In this document: positions 47,167 to 59,680 of the stretch, in pieces
How positions within the stretch are numbered: position 1 is the first letter of the stretch
How the letters are laid out: each line of letters begins with the position of its first letter
NCBI RefSeq assembly: GCF_033958435.1
Contig: NC_134147.1
Coordinates: forward strand, 43,456,001 to 43,520,000
Reading direction: 5' to 3'
DNA length: 64,000 nucleotides
Source of the DNA: Carettochelys insculpta
Lineage: Eukaryota > Chordata > Testudines > Carettochelyidae
Position numbers and translations under genes: made by a program
Notes under the pieces: generated by a model
Told to the model about the DNA's origin: nothing
The model's database searches: none
The model's input: the letters and a program-made list of their open reading frames with translations, nothing else

Positions 47167-48479
47167 AACAAAAGCTCACTAGGTACAGGAAAAGACTGAC
47201 TCATTGGTTTTGCAGCAGTGCCTGGGGACATCAGGTCATAGACCAACACTCCATGGCGTTAGGTACTGTGCAAACACAGAATAAAATGTCAACCTCTGCC
47301 CAGTGCAGTTTAGAAACAGGCAGTGGGGCACAAGGAGACCATGAAAAACTGTGGTTGCAACACACCAACTGCCTAATGCTAAGGCATCAACATTGAAGAG
47401 AGCTCATAAATATTTCTTCACAGCAAGTAGTACAGCGATCCCCAAAGTGTGGGGTTTGCCCTGCTAGAGGGCCAAGGTCAGCCTGGTAGGGCCTGGGCCA
47501 GCACCCCATGGCCTGTCTCCAGCTCCACTCCAGTCTCAGTTCCAACCCTGGCTCAACCTGCTGCTCAGCTCCTGGCCCCAACCTCAGCCCCAGCTCCTCA
47601 CCACAGCCCAGGCACTAGTCACAGCTCCCAACAGTGGCTCACAGGAGGACACCGGCAAATTCCACTAGGGACGAGACGTGGGCATGATTTACAAAGCTGG
47701 AGAATCCCTGCACACCCTGCTGCCACCATGTTTGTCTACTGCTCTTGTACCACCTCACTCTAGCCCATACATCAAGGTCTCTTCTTGACAGTCAAAGCGC
47801 ACTTCCTGTAAATAGAGTGGTAGGGGCCAAAGTACTTTGTGTTCACTTTGATATCTGGGTAACCTTGAAGTGAAATGTGGAGCCAGATCCTCAGGTGCTG
47901 TAAATCAATGTAATTCTAGGGTCTAGCCAATGATATTCTCCACGATGCCAGGAAACTGTGCAACAAGCAATGCTGAAACAATAAATTAGCCTACATACAA
48001 TTTACAAGCCCTGTAACTGTTCCCATAATGTTTCCTTAAATCTTCATTTAATTTAGAAGACAGAACAGGCTGGCAGGTGATACAGGGACTTAGTTTTGGA
48101 GTTATTTCTCAGAAAATAATTAAAAACATATGTAGACAACATGATCTACTGGATCTGAGAAGAAAGTTCTGGGGTACATACCTGAGGATTCACCAGGCCT
48201 GTCCTCGGCCAGGGTAACTCATTCAGTAGCTATGACTACACTATTTTTAGCACACTAGGTCAACCAAAGCTGGCATGAATACTACACCCAGCTCCAGTGT
48301 ACACATGTTCTTAGAGCAGTGATACTCAGACTGAGGCTTGGGAGCCACAAATGTCTCTTATGCCCCTTTGCAACACATATTAAAACACAGTATGGATTTA
48401 CATTGTTAACCACTCTAAGATATTAACAGTAAGAATGCTTTTATTCTATTATTAGCCAATTAAGTTATTAAGGCTTACA
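47167..48479. other. Non-coding stretch
   Basis: No gene is supported. A GCCAGATCCTCAGGTGCTGT piece near 47880 resembles the 6.9 kb MITE. A possible hAT fragment starts near 48318 (GCAGTGATACTCAGACTGAG). Confidence 0.3.
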
Positions 48480-49830
48480 TTAAATTATTAACTTATTTGC
48501 TGTTAAAATAATCTATATGCTTTGTACTGTATGCAGATTCCACAACTTCCCGAGGCAATTTATTCCAGTGCTTTAACCTAACATTGACAGCTGGGAAGTT
48601 TTGTCTAACGTCCAAACTGCAACTCCCTTGCTGCAATTTAAGCCCATTTCTTCTTGTCCTATCTTTAGAGATTAAAGAGAACAACTTTTCCCCACTCCTC
48701 CTTGTGACAATCTTTTATGTACTTGCAAACTGTTATGCCTCCCAGTCTTCTCCCCTCCAGGCTACACAAACTGATTCCTCCCCCCCTACCCCCATCTTCC
48801 CTCGCATGGTCAGGATTTCTAAACGTTTGATCATTTTTGTTGCTCTTCGCTGGCATTTCTCCAATTTGTCCATATCTTGCCTGCAAAGTGGTAGGCAGAA
48901 CAGTACACAGTACTCCAGCTGTGTCCTAATCAGCTCAGAGTGGAGTGGAAAATTTATGTCTCATATCCTATTTACCACATTCCTGCTGATAAATCTCAGA
49001 ATATTTGCTTTTCTTGCAATTGTGTTACACTGTAGACTCATTTAACGTGTAATGAACTCTGACCCCTAACTCCCTTAATGCAGTACTCCTTCCTAGTCTT
49101 GGTTAAATCTCCCTACTCCACTCTCCTGGCCGGCAACATCAACAATCCAGCATGATTTTAGTTAGCTGGAGGAACACTTATCATGGGTGTGGCCAAGTTC
49201 CCCATGGTCCCATAAAGTTTCGCAGCCAGTGTTCTGTGCTGTTATTTATCTCTAAGAGCCCAGTAAGCAGTGGAAATATTGGTAATGTTGCTAGACAATG
49301 TGCCCTCCTGTGGTTCAGAAAATTCTCTTACACAGCACGGTCAGGTCCCAAGGATGCTGGAATAGAGAGGTTCAACCTGTAGTCATTTCCCATTTTGTTC
49401 GTGTGCAAGCAACTGTACCTTTCAAAGTGGAAAGGCATTTCTCCAGTTTGTCTCGATCATTTTGAATTTTAATCCTGTCCTCCAAAGCACTTGAAACCCA
49501 TCTCAGCTTGGTACCGTCTGCAAACTTTGTAGTGTACTCTCTATGCCATTATCTGCAACACTGATGAAGATATTGAACAGAATTGGACCCAGAACTTGAT
49601 CTCTGTGGGGCCCAAGAAAAATGCCCTTCCAACTTGGCTCTGAACCACTGATAACTTCTCTCTGGCAAAGGGTTTCCAACCAGTTATGCACCCACCTTAC
49701 AGGAGCTACATATAGGTTGCATTTCCCTTGTTTATGAGACGATTGTTGGGGACAGTATAAAAATCCTTGTTAAAGTCAAGACATACTACAAGTGCAGCTT
49801 ACCCCCTGTATTTCATCAGTTCCTGGTGAC
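48480..49830 (-). mobile_element. CR1 LINE, antisense, split by a DNA transposon
   Basis: From right to left on the minus strand: the RT palm (HNWLETLCQREVISGSEPSW, then VLGPILFNIFISVADNGIE near 49503-49691, catalytic FADD not intact), then the 3' part ([28 protein letters not shown] near 48500-48690). The CR1 is interrupted at 49100-49377. Frames are broken by indels and stops. Confidence 0.9.
49100..49377. mobile_element. TIR element inserted in CR1
   Basis: CR1 sequence breaks at CTTCCTAGTC and resumes at AGTCATTTCCC, with a TAGTC repeated on both sides. The ends GGTTAAATCTCCCTACTCC and (reverse complement) GGTTGAACCTCTCTATTCC are inverted repeats. The same family is at 5.5 and 44.6 kb. 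Confidence 0.85.
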
Positions 49831-50186
49831 ATGAAAACTGAACTTGTTTAGGTAATTTTTAATTTGTTCTTTCTGTGTTTCTTAGTCTCCCCTTGTGTTT
49901 CATTTTCATGCTTTGCATTTGCCTTTATTTTGCACTGTTTCACTGGTATACGTCCACTGTGAAACACTATGTCCTCAAATCCTACCTGTAGGGGAGGTTG
50001 GGACATTTGTGCTGTAAAAGCCCAAATGTCCCCAGTTACGCAGGGTGGATCCCTGGTAACCCATTGAAAGAGAGGGCCTTGCCTGTAATGCTGACTGGCT
50101 TGACAGCACACCCAGACTGTCATGTTCTTCACTATCTGCTCTAAAGCTGCAACAACAGGAGCCTCCCACTCTACAGACCCAAGGGG

Positions 50187-50277
50187 AGATCCAGATTCTC
50201 AGCTGGATTAAATGGACAGGTCCTGGGACTTCAATGGAGCTATGCTCATTTACACCCTCAGTCTGCAGCATCTGGCA
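50187..50277. repeat. Decayed palindromic MITE
   Basis: GATCCAGATTCTCAGCTGGA at the left is mirrored in decayed form by ACACCCTCAGTCTGCAGCAT at the right, with ACTTCAATGGAGCTATGC in the core; related to 6911-6994. Confidence 0.45.
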
Positions 50278-50841
50278 CGGCAGAGGTATGTGGTTGGAGA
50301 GAGTACAGGATGCACAGTGAAGCTCAGCTTGCTTCCTGTGTCCTCCCAACTTCTGGATCCTGGGAAACTCCCATCCCCTCTTGCCTCTGCCATTAGGGGT
50401 GAGTTGAAATGCTTCCCTGCTCATGGGAATGGAGGGCAGCATTTAGCTCTATAGTTAGTCGTACTTAACCGAGAGGCAGTGAGGGACAGTGTTGGTTTAG
50501 CCCAGACAAAACTATAAAAGGCGTTTCTTCCTAGTATTTGTGGTTTCCAATCCAGGCAGTGCATTTGAAGCACCCATGGTACAGCCAATACATCCACTCC
50601 TTTCAACACTTCGTGGCCCAGCTCAAGCATTTTTAGTTGCATTTCCTCCCTCCATCCAAAGCTCCCAGAAGCTATTCCTTGGCTGTGGTGTTTGTCTTAT
50701 ACAGAGAGTAGTTTTGCAGAGTGGGATTATTAAGCCTCTCTGAGCATTGACTAGCCAGCTTTCTAGTTGTAAGACACACACACTTGGCACAGTGATTTAC
50801 ATTTCAGACAAGACTTCTGAAAGATTATATCATGGAGATAT
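50278..50841. other. Non-coding stretch, nothing recognised
   Basis: No gene or clear repeat is supported. Confidence 0.3.
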
Positions 50842-51038
50842 GTATATCTCAGAGCTGGAAGGGACCTTGAGAGGTCATCGAGTCCAGTCCCCTGCCCTCA
50901 CAGCAGGGCCTATCACCATCCCTGACAAATTTTTTTTTTAATCTAACTTGCCCCAGACTCTTGAAAACGCCCCCTGCCCCCGCAAAGGCTGAGCTCACAA
51001 CTCTAGGCCAATGCTCTAATCACTGAGCTATCCCTCCC
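50842..51038 (-). mobile_element. Cry-type tRNA-derived SINE, antisense
   Basis: Minus strand: GGGAGGGATAGCTCAGTGAT, then TTAGAGCATTGGCCTAGAGT (tRNA-like head with a deletion), and a CR1-type tail GACTGGACTCGATGACCTCT with CAAGGTCCCTTCCAGCTC. Confidence 0.8.
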
Positions 51039-52576
51039 CACTTCAAACTTTGCTTCTACTTTATGGTGTGGTTCAGGCAACTTTATTGCAAAAATACTCC
51101 AGGTTTATGAGCATCTGTCTCCCACAGCTGATGCTGTGACAATTATCTAGTTCAGCAGGCTGTGTGTTTTTTGTGGGATTCTCTTAGGCAATGAAGGACG
51201 GATTGAAAGAGAAGTGGTCAGCAAGGCCAAAGAAAAACAAAACAGTGTTAACGTTTTCTCACCAAGATGCAGTGCAAGACAGAAAAGGCAAGGGGAAGAC
51301 GTGAGCCTGATGGACCCCCTATAACTGTAGCACGCCCATGTCATTCCAGTGTGTAGGATCTAATACTTACTGATCAATGCTTAAACCAGAGGAACCTTTG
51401 TTATGGCAGCAGCAGAGCCAATGTTCATCTCATAGGTTTGGAAGGAACTGGGAGGACGTGCCTATCACTTGTAACAATGCAAGTCACTGTACTAGCAGGT
51501 GCTGTGGGAGTGTGGGAGTCTCCTGTCTGGCCAGATCAATTCTGTTCCCTCAGTTTACCAAGGCGGTGTGTCACCAAGGTGGAACGTCTCATCCAGGCTC
51601 TAAGAGCTCCCCTTTGGAAGTGATTGGTTGCAATTAGGAAGACCCACATACAACCCCATTGTGTTCCATACAGGATAATGTGCCCAACCAAACCAAACTA
51701 GGATGGTATTTGTGGAGGCTGCTCATGCGGTTGCCCTGGGTCGAGATGAGGAAGGAGTACCGTCCCCCCACCATGGCTCTCTGGGATACGTGACGGACAG
51801 ATTACAAGGGGTGAGTGAGGCTTTGTGACTGGCTAAGTGTGAGCCCCCCTCTCCCCCCCACCTGATGGATAGTTGGGCTGGAGTTATCCCGGTAAAGCTG
51901 TCAGGTCTGAAGGGAACCACACAGGCCCTGGTCAAGTAGCCCTGAGGCAGAGGCCTCTTACTTTAGCAGGCTCAGATTATGATGTACATGAGAAGGAAGG
52001 TCCAAGGAACTGGCTGGGCTCAGACTGAAGGGAAGCAATGAGCTTGTGTGGAGCCATGGAAAACTAAAAACCAGAGTGGAGAGTTACATGCTCACCTGGG
52101 AAGGGTATTTGTTGAGAGCACAGGAAAGGGAGGAATTTGAACTTTGGGCTTCTCTTCTCTTTTGCGGTGACTCCTCCTGCCCCACTGCTGATGCGGAGAG
52201 AGAGCTCATCCTGGTAAAGAGCCTTTTAAAGGCAGAAATGTCACTTTTTAAAAAACTTAGAAATGCATTTTAAAAGCTAAGGAACAAGTACTCCAGAGCC
52301 TCATCCTCATTAATAGTAACCAGTAAAGTTGAGTAGAAAACTAATGAATGCTGCAGCTTTGAGTCAAAAGCTCAGAGCCAGGCTGTTGTGAGTGAGCTGT
52401 AATGTGAGGCAGGCTGGCAAGCTCAATCTGATCTTTAATGTAATCAATAGGGAGTGCCCTATCCCCTCAGAGCCTTTTAAATGTTAGAAAGGAACCAAAT
52501 TTTGTGGTTGCCCATAAGGCCACACCCATGGAAATAATGCAGCCTTTAAAGCCACTCAATTATGAGAAGGAGACTC
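51039..52576. other. Non-coding stretch, nothing recognised
   Basis: No gene or clear repeat is supported before the CR1 fragment. Confidence 0.3.
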
Positions 52577-53029
52577 ATGAAAAGAGCAACAAGAATGATA
52601 AAGGTCTAGAGAATACGGCCTGTGAAGAAAGGCTGAAAGAACTGGGCTTGTTTAGTTTGGAAAAGAGAAGATTAAGGGGAGACATTATAGTGGTTTTCAG
52701 GTATCTAAAAGGGTGTCATAAAGAGGAGGGAGAAAACTTGTTCTTCTTGGCCTCTGAGGATAGAACAAGAGGCAATGGGCTTAAACTGCACCAAGGGAGG
52801 TTTAGGTTGGGCATTAGGAAAAAGTTCCTAATTGTCAGGGTGGTCAAACAGCGGAATAAATTGCCAAGGGAGGTTGTGGAATCTCCATCGCTGGAGATAT
52901 TTAGAACAGGTTAGATAGATGTCTATCAGGGATGGTCAAGACGATAGCTGGTCCTGTCATGAGGGCAGGGGGCTGGACTCAATGACCTCTCGAGGTCCCT
53001 TCCAGTCCTAGTATTCTAGGATTCTATGA
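52577..53029 (+). mobile_element. CR1 LINE 3' end, sense, nearly intact frame
   Basis: The frame ending at 52914 reads the CR1 RT C-terminus ([68 protein letters not shown]). The 3' UTR ends AATGACCTCTCGAGGTCCCT then TAGTATTCTAGGATTCTATG, the CR1 tail. Well preserved, so relatively young. Confidence 0.92.
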
Positions 53030-54850
53030 AAGCCAGCAGACTAGTGCTCCAAAATTCCTTCAGGATATTTAAAAAAAAATCTGTCCTATAATAATACTAA
53101 CAGCTATTGTATTGCAGCATAAGACTTTTCAGGTTGAGCAGCCCTAGTAGATTACATCTGTTGCCAGCTGGCTATGACTCTTTGTTCCCTTGCCTTATAT
53201 TTGCATGAGGCACTAGGGAATGACCCCAAAATACACTGTGTGTTATTTAAGCCATAAGACATGGCAGAATGTTTTATGGGGCCATTAATTCATGCTGCTG
53301 CTGACTTTAACCACTAAAGAAGTGTATTAACGGCCCCATAAAATCACATCCTGGAGTGTCTTCATATGATTAGGAGATTGATCTTCAACTTTAAATTTTG
53401 TTGTATATGTAAACTGGGTTTGAATGAGCTCTCTCCTCTGACATGCTGGGAGAGAGAAGGAGCAGATCATATTTGCATAGACACACCCCATTGGCCTCTG
53501 CGTTCAGCAAGCTAAGCTGCATGGCCCAGGTGATCAGGTTGTGGCTTACAGTTCATGTAGTGCAGTTGGACTCACTCCTGTGGCACCTTCTGCAGGTCAC
53601 ACCAGGAATCGGCTCAATTCCTCAGCAGGGTGCCTTCTTCTGGCCAACGTCTTCCCTGTCCTCTTCAGGGCAGTGTCCAGCACTCCATTATACCCGTTTC
53701 TGGGAGTAACAGCCGTCCTCAGGCCCATCTGTCGCTGTGGCAGATTGCAGCCCTGAAGTCTAGCCCTTTATCTCAGGGACAAGCTGCAGGCTGTAAAGAC
53801 CATGCTTCAGTGTGGCTAAGTGAGATGCAAGGGGGTGGGGACCCAGGCCTGGCCCACAGACCCTCTGGCAGCAGCTGTGCTCTGCCCTCCTTCACTCCCC
53901 TCTACTGCCTCCAACGTTCCCTGGGCCACTTCCCCAGGATGTCTTGGTCCTTGTACCAAGGGCACAGGCTGGACCCTCTCTGCCCAGTTCTGCTCTCTCT
54001 CCTGATGCACCTACTCTCTTCCTAGCCAGGGCAAAAGCAAGCTCCTTGCAGCCTGGCAGTCTTTGATCTGGCTCAGCGTGGCTCTGATTGGCCAGGACTG
54101 CACAAGCTTCCTCTGGCTTGCTTGTAAACCTCTCCCTGTTAGAGTGGGGTAGAGCACTATTACAGTTCACTTTGGTACTGAATGCAGGGGTGTTGAAATA
54201 CTGTTATCCTTACTGTACGGATAAAGGGTTGTCCCTGACTGAAGATGCTACCTGTACCCCCCGCCCCTTCCTGAGCAGGTGCAAAGGGTACCAAATCCCT
54301 TTGATCGTTATACGAGAGTTCCAGTGAGAAAAAACAGAGCTGGTTGGACTCACTTGAGCATCCATGGTTCTTCTTCAATGATTGCTAGAACTGAAATCCC
54401 TGAGGAGCAGGGCTAAGCCTTAGACCTGGTGTGGAGCCAATGGTGGAATGAAAGCCAGTGTAGAGGCAGCACTGCAGAGGTTCTCTGCTGCCCAGTGTAA
54501 TCCCGGGCAGAAGGTTACACAGAAACTATTGTCCAAGTAAATGGAAGGGGAAGGGGACCTAGTGGGTTCTGTCACTGAGAGCTGGTTTATTCTATGGTCC
54601 ATTGATCACCCAATGCCTTTGTTAGTCTCCATGCCACGTGACAAAAAATGAGGCAGTTTTGTTGAGAGAGGCCTTTGTTTGGAACAAAACGGGTGCCGGG
54701 GGCGGGGCGGGGGGTGTTGCAAGTCAGGATGGAGCTTCCCTGGCAGATCTCTGCATACCAGCCTAGGCACTGCTTGCAACAGCCTGTCCTTGGCGCAGGT
54801 CCTGAGATCTGACATTAGAAGCAAACAGCTGTGTATGTCAGAATAAAGGG
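53030..54850. other. Non-coding stretch, nothing recognised
   Basis: No gene is supported. 53.6-54.0 kb is GC-rich and open in several frames without family resemblance. Confidence 0.35.
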
Positions 54851-55727
54851 TGTCAGGGCTGCCTCTCCAAGCTGACACTCTGAGTGCAGAAAGTGGGGGC
54901 CTGCAAAGACCTTAAAAATACCCACTTTAAACCCAGGAAGACAAGCTTTACTATCTTCCTGTGGGATTACCTGCGCAAGCTTCATCCTTTCCTACGAGAT
55001 AGTTAGAAACTAAGGGCTGTAATCCAATACCTGACCTTTGTGACAAAGTCAGTCCTAGTCCTGGGCCTCTGTTCAGTCCATTAGGACCACTTAAGGGCCC
55101 TGTTGCCCTCACTGGGGCAAGGAGGGTCTGGGGGGAACACAGCCCCCACCCACTCATATCAGGTTCCAGCCCAGGGACCTTGTGCAGCTGCCAGTGGGAG
55201 GAGCTGACTCCCTTAGCCCTTAGCACAGCAGCTCTCCCCCTTGGGCCACTTCCCTAGATGATTCCCCATGGTACCTCTTCCGGGCTGTAGCAGTCACAGG
55301 TCCCCACTCTTGATCTGCAGAAGTTCCCACTCTCCCTCTGTGATCTCTGGTGTTCCTGCTGCTTCCCTGGGATTCAGCTTAGACAGTACAGAGTACAAGG
55401 GGGAAAAAAATCAAGGAGCCTGAGATAGTTCCACACCAATTCAAAGGAAACATAAGCTGCTCTTATTTAACTAAACATTTCCTTCCTACATACATATCTA
55501 TGTGCTGATTATGAGACAGCCAGGATACTTACTGGACTCATTCAAGCAGCTTAGGATCAATCATTTTTGTCTGTCTTCTCTGTATCAGCCACACAGACAA
55601 AGACCCCTCAGACTGCAACTATTCTCAGTTCAGATCTTTTTTTTTTCCTCCTTCCCACTGACTTACCTGGCTGCCTCCCACAGAGACCCTCTAAGGGGTA
55701 ACCGTTTACAGGCATTCATTCATGACA
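54851..55727 (-). mobile_element. Solo LTR, family TGTCA...TGACA, copy C
   Basis: TGTCAGGGCTGCCTCTCCAA to GGCATTCATTCATGACA, flanked by AAGGG on both sides (54846-54850, 55728-55732). The 877 bp length, TG...CA ends with a TGTCA/TGACA inverted pair and 5 bp duplication define a solo LTR, and blocks shared with copies A and B extend that reading to them. Confidence 0.88.
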
Positions 55728-55732
55728 AAGGG

Positions 55733-56044
55733 TTAGGCCAGCATCCTGAAATTTACATCTGTTGTTATTGGACTCTACACAGAGGGCCAACCGGAAGAAA
55801 TGGAGGCCGTAGTTGGCTGGTATTCTTATTTAGTAAATTCATTATTACTATAAAGCTATATTGCTTCTGCACATGCATGGATATAGGGAACATTTTAGCA
55901 CTACTCAGCATCTGCGCTCTGATATAAGTTAGTGACTAGTGATTGTTGGTTGGGAAGCATAAAGGTAAAATGATGTTCTAGTGGCCACTAGCAGTATCAG
56001 TGGAACAGAAATAACTGTCCGCCAGTGTTCCAATTTTTAAAATC
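55733..56044. other. Non-coding stretch, nothing recognised
   Basis: No gene or clear repeat is supported. Confidence 0.3.
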
Positions 56045-56215
56045 CAGGTGTGGAATAAATTTTATGTGCACCAAGGCACGCGCAGATGTGCACTGCCAAT
56101 AGAAACACATGCTGCCCCCTGTGGATACTCTTCTAATAAGCCGGGTGGCATCTGAATCTCTCCAGCCTGGCCACCCGAGTGCTCATCTTACAGGGAGCAC
56201 AGCCCAAGACAGGCA
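56045..56215. mobile_element. MITE fragment, family of 26.2 kb
   Basis: GGTGTGGAATAAATTTTATG, GCGCAGATGTGCACTGCCAA and GCCGGGTGGCATCTGAATCT align with copies at 26.2 and 30.0 kb. Confidence 0.6.
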
Positions 56216-56590
56216 GTGGAAATTCAAGGGATGCAGAGGAGGACAACATTTGCTAAAACACCTGATCAGAGCCTGTTCAACAGAGCAGCTGTTTATGTCC
56301 TGTAGCCACTGTGGCGTGCTTTGTAAAGAAAGAAAGCACAATCCCTGCCCGGGAGAGAGATCACAGATTAAGGACAGACAGAAAAGCAAGAAGGAAAGGT
56401 ACATGGGGCAGTAAACGTGAAGTTGGGTTAAACCTATCTAAATGGAACAAGAAATTTATAACTTAGTTGGACAATGTTTGGGGACTACCTAGCTAAGAGG
56501 TCCAAGACTAGCTATACAACAGCCTTTCTGTCATCTGTCTGAAGCCCCTGGGCAACACCCACCACTGTAAGGAGGGGATAAGCTGTATAT
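56216..56590. other. Non-coding stretch, nothing recognised
   Basis: No gene is supported. AAAGCACAATCCCTGCCCGG near 56335 has an inverted relative near 58255 and may be an old repeat. Confidence 0.3.
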
Positions 56591-56756
56591 AGAAAGCACA
56601 CGAAGGACTTGCCAGACACCCACCACATCTGCAAGAGATGCAGCAAGGACTGTCACTCTCGTGTGGGTCTTCATAGTCACAATAGACGCTGTAAATGAAG
56701 TCCTCAATTGAAACTATAAAGGGTGCGATCCATAGTCTATGCAGACTGAAGGATGC

Positions 56757-56790
<34 letters not shown>
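56591..56790 (+). mobile_element. LINE 3' fragment with (TAC)11 tail
   Basis: About 95 percent identical to 11315-11480. It encodes the same C-terminal CKRC-x12-H-x4-C knuckle followed by TGA, then the 3' UTR and eleven TAC units (56758-56790). The tail shows that this LINE ends in a trinucleotide microsatellite rather than poly(A). Confidence 0.9.
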
Positions 56791-56792
<2 letters not shown>

Positions 56793-57330
56793 GAGCTGAT
56801 ACACATATACTTGGAGAAGAGCAGCTGGCCGTTTCCTTACAGGTGGCAGTGAGCACAGCCAAGCAATGCAGCACTGAAGAGTGGACACGAGCTTGCATGG
56901 CTATCTGGCTAGGGTGTTGAGAGACTCAGTTCAGATCTGTAATGCTCTCTGAGGGTCTGTGCTGGAAGGAGCTGCTGCAGTGCAATGTGTTATCGCTACT
57001 CCATCCTCATTCCCCAAACTGATCAGGCTCAAACAGTCACCAGAGAGCCCTAAGCCAGCACACGGCAGCTCAGATGCCAGACCATATAGTTCTTGAACTT
57101 GCAAACAGTGCGTGAGCTTGTCCCTAGTGAGGTGGGGCCCCAGAAGCTGCAGGTTTGGTCGCATGTTGGAACCAGCCCTGAGACAAGAAACTGCTGAGTG
57201 CCTTGCTGCCCCAATGACATCATTTAACTATTTCCCATGGGGACCGTGAACCTTCATTAATTAATGTTTATCAAGGGCTTAGTGTCCCTTGCAAGAAAGA
57301 AAGTCCCATTAGAACTGCAGAAGTTCGAGA
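56791..57330. other. Non-coding stretch, nothing recognised
   Basis: No gene or clear repeat is supported. Confidence 0.3.
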
Positions 57331-58181
57331 TGTGTAGCAGCCCTGGATAGTAATGTATCTTTTAGTGAAAACTTTGTATTACTGCGTATCTTTGTATCAC
57401 CTTGTATTACCCTATATCTTTTTAATAGGCCACAGACTTTTACGTTACTCTTTAGATTTGTTATTTTATACTACTTTGTACCTTTGTATTACCCTTTTTA
57501 TTGGTTATTTCATATTCATAGGCTCTTTGTACCAAATTCCACATTGCATTTAAAACTCCATTTTAATTTTGTATTAGCCTGTAAACCTTGTACATCTGTG
57601 TGAGAGTGGGTGTGTATAAGAGCCACCTGGAAGTGTGAATGTGGATGCTTAAGAGAGTTACCCTCCGGAGCCAGGCTGTTTGGACAACAAAGGCTTGGTG
57701 GCTAAAGAACAATAAGAGCGGAACTCTACAGCAGTGACCCACCCACCCAGAGAGGAAGATTAAGTCTCACCTGTAGGTAATGAGTCATCCAGAAAACTGG
57801 GAGAGTGGGAAAGCATCAAACCCATCTGCCATTGACTGATGACTCATAGTTGCCTGGGGCAGTGGGACAGAACCAGAACTATGGACTAAGCTATAAAAGA
57901 TGTGTGCACCACTATAGAGCTGGGTTCCTCTTCTTGTCAACATTAGAGCATTGATCTGCATCAACAGAACCTGGCATCACACTCACCTCTAATTCATCTG
58001 GCCAATGGATTAGAGTGAGCCACCTTTGGTAACTATAAGCAACCACAAGATGGGGGGTGTGCCTCTGAGTAAATTATGTATATTATAAGCCTATAATATA
58101 ATGGTACTGTATTCTCAATAAAAGTGGCCTTCTTGCCTTGTCCCTCTAAAAAGATCCTGTGTGCTTCTTATAAGCATAACA
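57331..58181 (+). mobile_element. LTR-like repeat with TATA box and AATAAA
   Basis: The block from TGTGTAGCAGCC to AAGCATAACA contains CTATAAAAGATG (about 57891) and TCTCAATAAAAGTGG (about 58113), in the order and spacing of U3-R-U5 of a retroviral LTR. No flanking duplication was found, so the edges are approximate. Confidence 0.5.
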
Positions 58182-59562
58182 GGTGGAAAAGATCCTCAGG
58201 TCCTGTCTCCTGCAAAGGCTTTTCTACCTGCCTGTCCTTAATCAGTGATCTCTCTAGGGCAGGGACTGTGCTTTCTTCTCTGTTTAGAAAGTGCTTCTCA
58301 GGGGAGAGATCCAGAACTCATCTCCTGACTCATGCCAAGAGCCAGACCAAGTGAGCCCTGTTGGTCCTGGCTAAGGAGCATAAAAGTGTTTGGAGGAGTG
58401 ACTCTGCAGCAACGTAGTCCTGCAGAAAAACAGTTACTTTATTGTTATTTAAGTTAACAATAAGTGTGGCACTGGGAAGAGGCCATGTAGCACCCAAGAG
58501 TACTGTGAGGAGCAGAATGGGATGCCTGCCCACTTACATCAAGGTATTATAGCTTTGGTAGGAAAACACTCCTCCCCTAACCATATCTGTCATACTACAT
58601 AATACAGCACCAGAGTTGTTTCTACAGAGGTTTTCAATTTTTTTCCCCATGAGAGGTTCTCTCAGATCCATTTGCTAAGGGCAGCCACAACTCATGTGAT
58701 ATTCACATGGAGCCCAGATGAGTTTAGCCGGGGGAGGGTTCTCACAAAGAAAATCATGCAGACCAGTGCAGAGAATAACTAACACCCTGTTTCCAGCAGA
58801 AACAGTCTCTTCCCACATGTGGGTTCAGACTTGTTGCATGATTTTGATCAATTGGGTCTTACTTTTGATTAACAGCCATGCAGAAAATTGCACAAAAACT
58901 ATAAACCCTTCTCTCCTAGCTATGCCGCTGTGTCTCATGTTTAGCAGACCTATTTAGCATTTGATCTCTGGGGCATTTACTCAGCCTGGTCACTGATTCA
59001 GCCATACTGCACAACCCAAGACTGAGAGGCATATCGCAGCCCTATGACTGGCAGGTTGGACAGCCAATTGGAGGGACAGCTGAAGCAGATTAGCAAACGC
59101 TAGGCAGTTATTTGAAGGCTAAGACAGTGCAGTGCCACCAGCTTTCAGGTCAAACACAGAGCAGCTGCGGATTTTTGTAATAAAAATTCCCAATTAGAAC
59201 AGACAGGCAGAACGCTTAAAGAGATACAAATGGACAAAGTACTAGGCAGAAGAGTCTATGTGGCTATTTGAAGTTCTTTTGGGGAACTTGCTCACAATGT
59301 CAGCTGCCCTGCTGAATGTTGCCACTCACCCATTTCCAACTGCAGTCTATAGCTGGTGTTGTACCTCCCAAAGTTTGTTCCGGATCCCCAGGCCTCCAAA
59401 GAGGATGGATTTGGGCATTGAAAGTCCAGTTAGACCAGGACTCAGACCCTATCGCAGGACAGACTATTTTTTATTTATGTCTGTACATCACTTAACAAAG
59501 TGCCCCCCAACACCTCAATAGGGGATTTTAGACACTACTGTGATACAAATAAAGTTCCAAAG
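58182..59562. other. Non-coding stretch, nothing recognised
   Basis: No gene or clear repeat is supported. Confidence 0.35.
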
Positions 59563-59680
59563 TAACAAGCAGTCACATAGCACCTTACAGACTAACCAAT
59601 TTATTGGATTATGAGCCTTTGTGGGTAAGACCTCCTCCTTCAGATGACTGGAGTAGAAAAAATAGAATCCAGGGTTTATT
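59563..59680 (-). mobile_element. PLE terminal-repeat fragment with leader
   Basis: Minus strand: the 5' leader CCAGTCATCTGAAGG, then TTACCCACAAAGGCTCATAA and GTTAGTCTGTAAGGTGC. The hammerhead boxes are decayed (GAAA reads CAAA). Confidence 0.65.

Noticed and set aside
52504..52914. A 136-codon + frame as a possible cellular gene
   Set aside because: The peptide is the CR1 reverse transcriptase C-terminus followed by a CR1 3' UTR.
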